Assembly (NCBI GenBank): GCA_004194705.1
Contig: SADC01000151.1
Span: forward strand, 1-64,000
Direction: 5' to 3'
DNA length: 64,000 bases
DNA from: Ditylenchus dipsaci
Lineage: Eukaryota; Nematoda; Chromadorea; Rhabditida; Anguinidae
Part shown: in pieces, positions 36,301-44,117 of the stretch
How positions within the stretch are numbered: position 1 is the first letter of the stretch
Layout of the letters: the number at the start of each line of letters is the position of its first letter
Notes under the pieces: generated by a model
The model's database searches: none
Told to the model about the DNA's origin: nothing
Seen by the model: the letters and a program-made list of their open reading frames with translations, nothing else
Made by a program: the position numbers and the translations under genes

Positions 36301-37968
36301 ACCACCAGAAATATAACGAAGTATGTGGCATTTAGGAGGGAAGGCTAAAAAGTATTGTTTATTAGAGATGTGAAAAAAGAGTCTGATTTTTATGGGATAT
36401 TCCCGGCGAATTGTTTTAATTTTTGCATAACATTTAATTTGGCCTTGAAAATATAGGGGTAAATAAGTCCATTATGTGGATACTGCTATAAATATACCCT
36501 ACCTTTTTTCATATGATTATCAGTCAGGGTACGTGCCCTAGGGTACATAACTTTGGGAGCAGGGGTACCTAACCCATTACTATATTCCACCAGCTAAGTC
36601 TGACAATAAAAGACCTCAAAATTTGAGATAAAAAAAATAAGATAAATTTGAAAAAATTTGGACTGCCATTTTTTGTCCGATTTTTTCCAAAATTTTGCTT
36701 TGATTCCACATATTTTTATTTATTTTTTACCTGGATAAAGAAAATAGCTCAAATTGCGGTGAAAATAGGTACAACCACCCTAATGTATATCAAAATGTTA
36801 CCTGAACAGCACCAATAGCCACCACACACAGCATCAGAAGCACATCCGACACACGTTTCAGTGAAGGAACGAGCGCTGACGTGAAATCCAATTTAGGTCT
36901 TTGATTGCTCCTCACAGTATTTCTACAAAAATTAAAAACGTGAAAAGGGAAATTACATTCATCTCAAAAATTTACTGATTAGTTGAGCTGGCAGAAGAAG
37001 GCACTGTTTGGACACCCATCAAATCAGTGCTGCCATCAGGGTTGTTGTCAGTTTGAAATACGGTGCAGATGATTAGGTGGTTATTGAGCCGATCAAAGCA
37101 GCAATTTCAGGGGCAATTATTCTAAAGCCGACCAAGCCAACGGATTCAGGCACTCTGAAATGGTCATAATTATGAAAAAAAAAGCCTAGAGGGAAAAAAA
37201 TTCATCAGTTAGACCTGATAAAACCAGTCTGCCTGAGCCAGTAGTTCAAGTCTCCACCCGCATCCAAACATTCTTGTTCATAGGTTTTGTCGTTAACTGT
37301 GAAGTATTCAAATAACTGATAGCCGAATTGGAGGATAGTCAGTAGCAAGGATACGGCAACACACACCAGCAAATAGGCTCTTGTAAATGCTGGAAATGTA
37401 AAAAAATTAGAAAATGAGGTTACTTGAAATTAACCATACGAGATGTTGGAATATTCTTCCTAATAGATGGGAAGGCAGGACCGATCAAGGCGAGCACCAC
37501 ATAGATTATGGACACAAAACTAGGCCTCAAAAGGGCTCCTGTAAAAAAATTAGCCAGTTTAGTAAATTTGCTGAGCAGGGTTTCTGAGCAGGGTACCAAA
37601 TAGCAGGGTTTGTCAGAAATTTGAGACCTATCCTTCAATGGATATCAATTTTTCAGTTCGCTCATTTTCTTTTTGCTGGCTTATCTTAGTGCTTAGGCGA
37701 AGAGTAGGCCGGTGCCTAGGATAAATTCAAACATGTTATTTTTTATTTGGGCAGTTCGGGAAATATGTCTGCTCTAAATTACGGTATTCTATCCTACACT
37801 TAAGCAGTAATCAAAAACAACCAGGGGAATGGAAATAGTGAGCCATACATTATTGACATGACTTAATTTACGAACACCAAGTTATTAGGGAAAAATCAAC
37901 TGACCTCCAAACAAACAAAATGGCAAAACAAAACGGTATGAAAACCGCTTTACAAATTCAGCTACCAT
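10000..37968 (-). CDS. Piezo mechanosensitive ion channel
   Basis: Piezo proteins are trimeric plasma-membrane cation channels opened by membrane tension. Each subunit has many transmembrane helices in a curved blade, then a beam, an extracellular cap and a C-terminal pore. The whole gene is here on the minus strand. The ATG is at 37966-37968 (exon 37905-37968, [20 protein letters not shown]) and TAG is at 10000-10002. Landmarks in order are [77 protein letters not shown], cap residues [19 protein letters not shown], and the pore end [13 protein letters not shown] ... [17 protein letters not shown]. The last two match the vertebrate C-terminus closely. I see about 35-40 exons over 28 kb, many introns of 45-60 bp, and a 6.6-kb intron (25.06-31.68 kb) full of transposons. 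At least a dozen one-base frame breaks occur. The four exon blocks are itemised separately. Confidence 0.95.
10421..10667. mobile_element. TA-type MITE, TACCGTATATTCTC family
   Basis: The ends TACCGTATATTCTCTATTAC and GTAATAGAGAATATACGGTA are complementary and start at a TA. It lies in the Piezo intron between the last-but-one and preceding exons. Relatives at 46,165-46,335 and 63,153-63,415. Confidence 0.8.
10728..10963. mobile_element. mariner-like MITE
   Basis: The ends are TTAGGTTGTCCTAAAATTCG and its near complement CGAACTTTTGGGACGACCTAA (one base longer; given as CGAACTTTTGGGACGACCTA plus A). They are flanked by TA and resemble mariner termini. About 236 bp, no transposase. Confidence 0.7.
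11875..12402. mobile_element. Array-ended element (GCGCACCCATTT family)
   Basis: The left arm has GCACCCAT words spaced by about 20 bp (GCGCACCCATCTAGATGAAA). The right arm has the complements (AAATGGGTGCGCTTTTCAGC). The flanks TCTTAAAT and TCTTATTT suggest a worn 8-bp duplication. It lies inside a Piezo intron. Confidence 0.6.
13150..14155. mobile_element. AATTCAAAA-family MITE expanded by internal insertions
   Basis: The left half (CAATCATTGAACTTCCGTAC, TTTCTAACAAAACCA) and the right half (CAGTACAGAATTTCAATGAC) are the two arms of the family seen at 53.39 kb. They are pushed apart by an array of TTTTTGCAGCTAAA units (13,285-13,440), a palindrome (13,675-13,940) and a further array (13,990-14,120). 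Confidence 0.55.
13675..13940. repeat. Palindromic MITE
   Basis: The arms start CTCAAAATGACCGCTAGAAT and end with a near complement. The inner match is GCAAATTCAAGTCATGTG / complement. About 260 bp. Confidence 0.6.
15691..20145 (-). CDS. Piezo exon block 3: beam and linker
   Basis: Exons: about 20100-20143, 19868-20052, about 18451-18520, 17887-17968 ([17 protein letters not shown]), 17804-17839, 17358-17745, 17146-17303 ([18 protein letters not shown]), 16443-16757, 16298-16394, 15900-16047, 15691-15843. The block mixes charged linkers (EIKRR, a Ser/Gly-rich segment with [10 protein letters not shown]) and helices ([15 protein letters not shown], then [10 protein letters not shown], then [11 protein letters not shown]). 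Frame breaks are near 19,955, 17,654, 17,522, 16,480, 15,999 and 15,950. Each is repaired by one extra base. Confidence 0.85.
18560..18704 (-). CDS. Possible alternative 5' exon of Piezo
   Basis: A minus-strand open frame starts [20 protein letters not shown] and continues [13 protein letters not shown]. It lies between linker exons of Piezo and is acidic and soluble-looking. Short Piezo isoforms from internal promoters are known in nematodes. This could be such a first exon or a skipped linker exon, but no splice partner was proven. Low confidence. Confidence 0.3.
19119..19485. mobile_element. AATTCAAAA-family MITE with a nested MITE
   Basis: The outer arms are CGCCCGCCAATTCAAAAA and TTTTTGAATTGGCGGG. 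The centre, at the conserved CAACTATACCTAAA position, is split by the element at 19,197-19,346. The right end continues into a ...GTGTGGCCACGGCCCC...TTAA tail. Confidence 0.65.
19197..19346. mobile_element. Tc1/mariner/pogo-type MITE
   Basis: 150 bp with ends CAGTCAACTCCC and GGGAGTTGACTG. GTACACTAAATCG repeats lie inside, and TA flanks are on both sides (19,195-19,196 and 19,347-19,348). It is cleanly inserted in the host MITE. Confidence 0.8.
20150..25056 (-). CDS. Piezo exon block 2: middle blade
   Basis: Coding segments on the minus strand, boundaries approximate: 24845-25030 ([17 protein letters not shown]), 24600-24760, 24330-24530, 22995-23140, 22690-22950, 22270-22510, 21635-21835, 21430-21590, 21262-21380, 20884-21140, 20660-20735 and 20160-20400. 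Characteristic stretches are [51 protein letters not shown] and [16 protein letters not shown]. These follow the order of Piezo repeats, including the LWRxxEVH helix start. The intron at 23.15-24.3 kb holds low-complexity arrays. Confidence 0.85.
23160..23310. repeat. TTTTTTGTGGCAAATTTA array
   Basis: About eight units of roughly 18 bp. Related in style to arrays at 13.3, 31.4, 58.0-59.8 and 60.7 kb. No inverted partner seen. Confidence 0.55.
23780..23925. repeat. CCGGTCCCGGTTC-rich tract
   Basis: Degenerate CCGG/CCCGTT words in a Piezo intron. GC-rich against an AT-rich background. Probably a remnant of an array element. Confidence 0.4.
25562..26238. mobile_element. pogo/Tigger-type MITE
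   Basis: The ends CAGTCAAAACTCGATTTAAC and GTTAAATCGAGTTTCAACTG are flanked by TA. Repeats of CTCGATTTAACGAAA lie near each end. 677 bp in the large Piezo intron, no transposase. Confidence 0.8.
26240..28100. other. Intron sequence, no feature recognised
   Basis: AT-rich interior of the largest Piezo intron. I see no exon, RNA gene or clear repeat boundary. Confidence 0.4.
28216..28408. mobile_element. hAT-type MITE
   Basis: 193 bp with ends CAGGGTGCACAGAT / ATCTGTGCACCCTG and a perfect 8-bp duplication TGTAAAAC (28,208-28,215 and 28,409-28,416). Both features are typical of hAT. The interior is a TCCTGCTTTTTG array. Confidence 0.85.
29042..29204. mobile_element. hAT-type MITE made of GGGAATATTCCC palindromes
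   Basis: The ends are TAGAGTTGTA and TACAACCCTA. The flanks GTTTCCAC and GTTTCCAA are a 7-of-8 duplication. The interior is almost entirely GGGAATATTCCC words in both senses. Its ends match the element at 761-2072. Confidence 0.75.
29595..31406. mobile_element. Array-ended DNA transposon encoding a FLYWCH protein
   Basis: The ends are GGGCAGCGACATATTGCGCC and its exact complement. Each arm is an array of about 16-bp units based on ATTGCGCC (29,610-29,860 and 31,135-31,390). A perfect 8-bp duplication AAATATGC flanks it (29,587-29,594 and 31,407-31,414). It carries one protein gene (30,594-31,076) and no transposase catalytic domain. FLYWCH domains are often found in Mutator-like elements, which fits the long inverted ends; Mutator-like duplications are usually 9 bp, so the superfamily is not settled. 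It sits in the largest Piezo intron. Confidence 0.9.
30594..31076 (-). CDS. FLYWCH-type zinc-finger protein of a transposon
   Basis: 160 codons, intact. The N-terminal half has the FLYWCH pattern: [16 protein letters not shown] gives the W-x-C and second Cys, and [12 protein letters not shown] gives the H-x-H pair. The domain is thus about residues 30-80. The rest (about 80-160) is helical and charged with no recognised motif and no DDE signature. FLYWCH fingers bind DNA; in this setting the protein may recognise the element's own repeats, which is inference. It could instead be the surviving N-terminus of a longer transposase. Confidence 0.75.
   Translation of the reverse strand: MCSNDQFSKWSEYFILKEAMSLAFCNGYSMRFREVRKCDGKWIWRCPKKNCGATAISTNQEHLVEKKVHHGHLPDTALVEVFSFLQWFFISYFKVRKKVSEAISAAESNRDTPVSSLVDLAFNGLWEKFNRYFSHDNPSLADVILNLQTDDEKVRQKIEL
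31676..37968 (-). CDS. Piezo exon block 1: N-terminal blade
   Basis: Exons with both splice sites located: 37905-37968 (start), 37435-37538, 37215-37389, 36802-36922, 36142-36344, 35847-36096. Approximate: 36977-37155, 35438-35600, 34557-34635 (weaker), 31981-32140, 31840-31980, 31685-31815. The first two join in phase (GGA G|GA GCC). The encoded segments are hydrophobic helices typical of the blade. One base seems missing near 37,083, where TCAATAACC would need another A to continue into [11 protein letters not shown]. The intron at 32.2-34.6 kb holds a long foldback element. Confidence 0.85.
32333..34472. mobile_element. Foldback element with long inverted arms
   Basis: The arms of 200 bp or more start GAATCCCCCCCCC...GGACTGATCAGGTGGAG and include AAATTGGCGCC and GGAAGGGAATAAAAGG. 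The right arm is the near complement (34,140-34,470). The same sequence forms the arms of 42,953-43,589. It is split by the palindrome at 32,967-34,133 and lies in a Piezo intron. Confidence 0.75.
32967..34133. mobile_element. 1.17-kb near-perfect palindrome, TA-flanked
   Basis: Arms of about 540 bp begin AGTGCGGTGCATAATTATAC and meet near 33,550. Only scattered differences are visible. TA occurs on both flanks, and the uninterrupted site (GCGTATAGAGTC) can be read at about 43,360 in the related element. Probably a non-autonomous Tc1/mariner-type foldback element. Confidence 0.85.
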
Positions 37969-38799
37969 GCCTTTATTAGGTGATGTATGTTCGAAAGCAC
38001 ACCATGCCAGTCAAAAAAATACCTGCAATGAAAAAATTAAGTTTGTAAATTTTTCAAAAAATCGATAGAAAGGACTAATGAGTGGAGGACACCACACTCA
38101 ATAAATTCATGATGATATTCAGCTAGCATACAGAACAGTTTCGGTGACCCAGCTAAAACAAAGACGGGGAGGGGAAGAGGAAGCTGGCCAGCTAAGGTGT
38201 TCACAAATAGAGCAGGTCCTTGTGCTCTCTACCCACTATTTACTGTACTCATAATTTCCGTCACTTCAGTCATTACATTAGTCAGAGAAAATGCTAAAAA
38301 GCCAAAAAATATTGAAAATACAGTTTGTGAGTCAGCAACTCTCTGGTCTGCACCCAGAAAATTCGATTTCAATTCCCCTTTGTTTGTTCCACAATACACA
38401 TATAGGAGAAATAGAGGCCATGCGGTTGTGTCTTTTTGTCCACATATTTGGCAACGCAAAACAGTATTAGTAATGGCAAGGAAGGAAGGGATGAAACAAT
38501 GTAGAGAAGATAACACCATCGGACAGAAAAAGAAAAAAAGTTAAGAGTTAGGGAAGTAAAGATAACAAAACATAGGAAAGATCATTAGACAGTCGTCCAT
38601 TTAGAGAACTAAAAAAATAAAATCTAATAAATGTCAATACAATTAAGTGAGAGTTGCAATTTTTTGGTAAAATTAGGCAAAACATAGGACTGATTAGTCA
38701 ATGAGACAATATTCGATTTCCTCTACGCCCGTCACGAATTCGGCAGGATGCAAGATTAGATCTTAGGTTTTTAGAAGAAAAGTGGTAAATCTGATATTT

Positions 38800-39130
38800 A
38801 TGACTAGGGTTGTCGAAGAAAAAAACGGGTTTCGAATATTTTTACGGGACTTCTAAGTTTCAAAAAAAAAATAAAAGGGCTTTTAAAAAAAAATTAAGTT
38901 TATAAATAAAAGACCCCTCAACTTTGAGGGTCTATATCTGAGGGCAAAGGCAATGTTTTGCAAAGCTGTTTATTGGGTTTTCTTCTCTCCCGCGAGTACT
39001 ACCGAGTTTAATTTTTAAATATTTGTTAAGCGCGACATTTTGTACTTTTTTTAGTGAGATTCGGGCGAAACAACCGAATTTTATTATAATAGTAGACAAT
39101 GTCGCGCGACAAATTCTACTAATAGTAGAA
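38800..39130. repeat. Repeat fragments
   Basis: Includes a lone hAT-type end (CTAGGGTTGTCG at 38,807) and a GTCGCGCGAC palindrome (39,098-39,112) like those in the 49.6-50.7 kb element. No gene seen. Confidence 0.4.
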
Positions 39131-39290
39131 AATGTCGGCGCTAGTAGCGAATACCCCCCCCCCAAGAATCCGACCTTTTAAAATTGCTGTAACTACCCTT
39201 TGAAACAACAAGTTCAGGCTTTAGCCCTTAGGCTTGGGGGTAGGCCAGCGTAAGGAAGTTGTGACTAATAAAGAGTTTACGCATATTTTC

Positions 39291-40759
39291 GGGACGCAAC
39301 CGTCTCGCCAACGCCATAACTCGCCAACGCAAAATACTCGCCAACGTCGAATCTCGCCAACGTCGAATCTCACCAATGGCGAATCTCGCCAGCGGCAAAA
39401 CTCGCCAACAGCGAAAACTGGCCAACAGTAAAACTCGCCAATGTTAAACTCGCCAACGGCAAAATTTGCCAAACAAAAACTCGCCAACGAAAAACTCGCC
39501 AACGCATTAAAACCCCCACCGACCCCAAAAAACTACTTTTTCAGGACTGCTCAAAAACCATTTTGGATCAACGATTTCGCCATGAAAGGACCAGAAAGGA
39601 GATTTCAAGAGGGACAAATGGCTATATTTTGAAGTGAAGGGACAGTACAGAAGCCACTTTTTTAAGATAGTTAGGATCCTCAGAGTAATTATTCTCTAAG
39701 CGTTGAGGCTCACCGTCAAACCCAGTAACTTTTGGTGGAGGGAAAGTATACATAGTTCATTGTACACATGCTTTTGGCCGAGTGGATCTCGAGGTGTGTA
39801 CGCATAGGAGAGCTCTTTGGAGCGTCTGCCTGAAATTTTGTATCGCTGAGCCTATGGCTCGGCCTGTAAATAGAGGCGAAAAAATGAAGGTTCCAATCCA
39901 AGGTTCGATTCGGTTCGACCAAAGGCACACTGCATTTACTTTATTTATTTTTTATCAAGTTCACTAACTACTGGGCCCTAAACCATCAAGCAATCAATTG
40001 CGACTATGTTCAGCACTGCTTGACTGTCAGCAAATGCCCTAATTTTGCGATTTCATGCAAATGACAAAATTGTGTAGGATGGCATGGAATTGGACATCGT
40101 TGGGTGTTTTTTGAATTGTAGCTGTATGTGAATATTACTTTCTTCCAAGTTCGATAGCTCAAATGTAAGATTAGAATCTTGGCTAAATTTTGTATGCGAA
40201 ACGTGTGACTAGTAGAAAAAAAGTCAGGAAAATATCAGTTAAACCAGTCAAAAAAAACCCTCCAAAATCATCGACTTTCAAAAATTAAGCCGATTTTAGC
40301 CTGTAAATAAGCTCCGGTAGGTGTGTAACTCCGTGATGATAATCTTGTTTAATAATCAAGAGTGTGAGTATCGTTTGGACGCCAAACGTATAGATTGAAG
40401 GAGATGAAAAAAAAGACAAGCAGCTAGTGGTCGTCGAACCTGTGCCTAGACGATGCGTTCATGAATTACCCGCTCCCTTCAATAGTATAGTAGTTGCTCT
40501 AAGAATCTTAAACTAAGATGCTATCAAAATTAATGTAGCTCGTCACACATATTCTTAAATGAAATGAATATATGTATCCTTTTTCAAAATAGAAAATTTA
40601 AAAATTCCTGAAAAAAGATTTAAAATATATATTTGTAGGTTTCGCAATGGCGAGTTCTGCGTTGGCGAGATTTCATTAACGAGTTTCGCCGTTGGCGAGT
40701 CTTTACGTTGGCGAGTCTTTGCGTTGGCGAGTCTTTTGTTGGCGAATTAGTTGCGTTCC
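39291..40759. mobile_element. Array-ended DNA transposon (CTCGCCAACG family)
   Basis: The ends are GGGACGCAAC and GTTGCGTTCC. The arms are arrays of CTCGCCAACG-type units of about 15-16 bp (39,305-39,510 and 40,650-40,745). The flanks ATATTTTC (39,283-39,290) and ATATTATC (40,760-40,767) form a 7-of-8 duplication. No transposase was recognised inside. A tRNA-like segment lies at 39,764-39,905. Confidence 0.85.
39764..39905 (+). repeat. tRNA-like segment (Ser/Leu-type A-box)
   Basis: TTTTGGCCGAGTGGATCTCG followed after about 120 bp by GGTTCCAATCCAAGGTTCGA. The A- and B-box spacing is too long and the stems are poor, so this is a SINE-like relic rather than a working tRNA. Confidence 0.4.
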
Positions 40760-41015
40760 ATATTATCCGGGGTCTGGGACATAAATTTGGTACTTTTTAT
40801 TTAAGTAAAAAAGTGAAAATCGTTAGGGGGGGGGGTATTCGCTACTAGCGTCAAAATGTCTAGTCACCCTTTGCCATCCGATCGATCTTACCAAAAAAAC
40901 GATCACAGTAGTTAAAATATCTCGGAGATACCTAAGATTAGAAAAAGGAATACGAATAAGTTGCAGATCAAAAAATAACTCGAATAATTGAAAAGTTTCA
41001 GCTTTGTGTTTTATA

Positions 41016-41438
41016 CAGTCAAACCTCTCTACTATGGCACCCCCAAAAGTTCGTTCCCGCCTTGGGTCCGACACTTTTTTTAACCGAATTTTCAAAGTCT
41101 TTTATCCATTCTGTTTTGACAGTCTGGTCCCAAATATCGTAAGGATCCGATTTTGCCGATCGTTTTTCAGAATTATAAAAAAAATTCTTCTAAAAAAGCA
41201 AAAACTCAGTTTAAAAACAGGAAATTCAAAAATTTCTGTTTTTAAACTGAGTTTTTTGCTTTTTTAGAAGAATTTCTATAATTCTGAAAAACGATCGGCA
41301 AAATCGGAATCCTTACGATATTTGGGACCAGACTGTCAAAACAGAAATGGCAAAAGCCTTCAAAAATCGAGGTAATAAAAGTGTCGGACCCAAGGCGGGA
41401 ACGAACTTTTGGGGTGCCATAGTAGAGAGGTTTGACTG
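41016..41438. mobile_element. TA-flanked foldback MITE
   Basis: 423 bp, nearly a perfect palindrome. The ends are CAGTCAAACCTCTCTACTAT and complement, with TA on both flanks (41,014-41,015 and 41,439-41,440). Tc1/mariner/pogo type. Confidence 0.85.
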
Positions 41439-41706
41439 TACCTGTTTATTTTTTAAACATTTTGTTGACATTTGCCCATAAAGTCTTGGCCAGACAATTG
41501 TCCTAATAAATCCTAACAAGACAATTTCCAACCACATTTATCTGTGTTGTTGCAACACAGAACTTAAAAAAGTACATCATAAATAAAAAATATTTTTGCG
41601 ATGTGAAAAAAAAAATATACAAAATTAACCCATCTCGAGAGATAAAATGTAGGAGAAAGTTGTCAAAACGAAAATTTTCAAGAAAAAAATTGAAATAAAA
41701 TTTCTG

Positions 41707-41968
41707 GTGCTAGTATAGAAACCACCTACCCCCCCCCCCCCTCTTCCCGAAAAAACCTGACCTTTTCAAAATCGTTGTAACAATCCTTTGAAACAACGAG
41801 TTCAGGCTTAGCCTTAGGCTCGGGGTAGGCCAGCGTACGGAAGTTGTGACTAATAAATAGTTTACGCACTTTTTCTGGGGTCTGGAACATATATTTGGGT
41901 GCTCTTTACTTAAGTTTAAAAAGAAGAAATAGGGGGAGAGAGGGGAGGTGGTCAATATTCTATACTAG
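41707..41968. mobile_element. Uninterrupted CGCTACTAG-family element
   Basis: Matches the two outer parts of 39,135-40,860 and shows the empty target CGCACTTTTTCTGGGGTCTGG. The arms are only weakly complementary (CTAGTATAGAAACCACC / GGTGGTCAATATTCTATACT). Confidence 0.65.
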
Positions 41969-42087
41969 GGTCAAATTTTTTTCACATTTTTCATCCAAAA
42001 GGAGACCAAGGCAATTTTGGACAAATTTCGTTATGAAGTATTTTTGTTTTTTGACAAAACATACTTTTGAAAACTTTGGTTTTTAAA

Positions 42088-42198
42088 ATTCTTCGTTTCG
42101 ACAGGTTTTGCATTGACAAATTTGTTTTGGTAAGTTTAATCATGACAAGTTTCGTTTTGCAAAACCTACGTTTGACAAATTTCGATTTTGATAAGTTT
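42088..42198. repeat. Solo array of TTTGACAAGTTTCG units
   Basis: About six units resembling the arms of the element at 142-2374, without an inverted partner nearby. Confidence 0.5.
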
Positions 42199-42952
42199 AC
42201 CCCGGCCGGTAAATGGTCAAACTATCTTAAAGTTCAAACAATTGCTCACATTACAAGTGATTTCTGATGCAAAAAACTTAATAAATCTGAAATAAACAAT
42301 AAAACTCTTTGCCAAATAAAATTTAAATAACAATTAAGCGCGTTTTTACAAAACGATTTTTTCTGCTAACAAAAATATTCATTTGTTCGAAAATATTTAG
42401 TACGTAAACGGCGAGTCAGGTTTTCCTAAATGTAAAAATTCAGAAACTGCTAATTTTGTCTTGCCCACGTCTGTGCCCACGTCTTGGCCCTTTATATTTT
42501 TTGGCTATTACTGATTTGGTTTGCTAAAAACCTGAAAAATGCCACAAAAAACCGTAATTTGTTACGAAAAACCTGAAACTTAAAACAAGAATGGCGGGTT
42601 GTAACAAGTGTTGATTCTGACTCAGTTTTTCATTCTGAACACAATGGTGCGCGTCCCTCGCTTTAATTATTGACCAAGTAGGTGAAAACGGGTCCGAAAG
42701 CTAACAAGTTGTACATGGTCAAAATACAGCTGTATACCTACAGGTTACCGAGTGGTACGCCATGATTGTCATACTAGTTATACAGGGTGTCCACAAAAAC
42801 TGGTGCAATTTTTGAATTGGTAACACTTTACTTGCCCCCCCCACGGCTGACCCACTTTCGAGGTGAATTTTTAAAAACCGATTGCATATTCGTGTTTTTC
42901 GACCCGGATTTTTACGGGAAATGATCATCAGATTCTGTGAAAGTCGAAAAAA

Positions 42953-43589
42953 AATTTTTGGGATTTGCCTTGGTCCCCAAGGTAAAATTTTAGAAAAATT
43001 TGAAAAAAAAATATTTTTTAAATTGGCGCCTTTTGAATTTTAAAGGGATTAAGGGCTGTATTGGGAGGGGAAGGGAATAAAAGAGGGCCACTTTTATGGC
43101 AGAACAATAGGAAAGTAAATATATGTATTCTTCGACTGCCTCACCATGTTTTTCAACTGGGCGTGGCAAAAAGAGACTCTATACGCATTTTTGATCAAGT
43201 GTATTTCTCGGATCATGTCTAAGTATGTGGGTGTACGCATCTCAACTCCAAGCCCCCTTCTTCGGGGGCGCAGGGGGCTTGGGGCTTGGAGTTGAGATGC
43301 GTACACCCACATACCTTAGACATGATTCCGAGAAATACACTTGATCACAAAATGCGTATAGAGTCTCTTTTTGCCACGGCCCAGTTGAAAACATGGTGAG
43401 GCAGTCGAAGAATACATATATTTACTTTCCTATTGTTCTGCCATAAAAGTGGCCCTCTTTTATTCCCTTCCCTCCCAATACAGCCTTTAATCCCTTTAAA
43501 ATTCAAAAGGCGCCAATTTAAAAATTTTTTTTTTTTAATTTTTCTAAAATTTTACCTTGGGGGACCAAGGCAAATCCCAAAAATTTTGG
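42953..43589. mobile_element. 637-bp foldback palindrome
   Basis: Arms of about 310 bp, almost identical, centred at about 43,262 on a CCCCCTTCTTCGGGGG loop. Arm landmarks are TTGCCTTGGTCCCC, AAATTGGCGCC, GGGAATAAAAGAGGGCCA, ATGTCTAAG and CTCCAAGCCCCC. Fragments of this sequence recur at 4.74-4.87, 32.4-34.5, 49.44-49.64 and 52.95-53.24 kb. Confidence 0.85.
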
Positions 43590-43682
43590 AAAATAAGCGT
43601 AAAAATTAAGAAAATAATAATAATTTTAGTTTAGGGGCATTTTTTAGCGAATTAGGAGACATTTTTCATTAAAGGGGCATGC

Positions 43683-43903
43683 CCGTGCCTGACACTGAGA
43701 AAAGGCGGGGAGCAGCACTTTTTTTCTTTCTCTATAAGTTTTACATGCGTTCTTATCAAGATTTTTTAAGTTTTCTGCCTAGTTTTTAAAACTAGTATAA
43801 GGTCATAAATATCAGTTTTGACGCAAAATGAGTGTAAATTAGAACGACCCAAAAAAATTTACTGGTCCCCGCCTAACTTTTTGAAACGCACGGGCATGCC
43901 CCT
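43683..43903. mobile_element. Complete TTAA-flanked MITE
   Basis: The ends are AGGGGCATGCCCGTGC and GCACGGGCATGCCCCT, with TTAA on both flanks (43,679-43,682 and 43,904-43,907). 221 bp. piggyBac-type target site. Other copies at 4,644 and 63,796. Confidence 0.85.
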
Positions 43904-44117
43904 TTAAGGATGTAACTAAAATTTTGTCCCTAAAATCTGAATTCTTGCCCCTTTTTTTCTTTTTTTCGGTAATAAATTGCCGAAAAAAAGCAAAAAAAAG
44001 GCAATAATTCAGATTTTAGGGCAACAATTCAATTTGATCCTTTCAGTAATGTGGAGCAAAACCAAATACCACCCTGCTGCAATATTACATTTTTTATGTT
44101 CCGTATTTTCAGTTTAA

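Larger units (their letters stand above)
39135..40860. mobile_element. CGCTACTAG-family element interrupted by an array element
   Basis: The left part (TAGTAGCGAATACCCCCC ... TTTACGCATATTTTC) and the right part (CCGGGGTCTGGGACATA ... GGTATTCGCTACTAGCG) together match the uninterrupted copy at 41,707-41,968. The insertion at 39,291-40,759 separates them. Confidence 0.75.

Noticed and set aside
38229..38519. Minus-strand frame of 96 codons upstream of Piezo
   Set aside because: The Piezo start exon at 37,905-37,968 already joins in phase to the next exon; this frame has no recognised similarity.
39221..39502. Open frames with RWRDSPL and FAVGEF repeats
   Set aside because: Translations of the CTCGCCAACG array of the 39,291-40,759 element.
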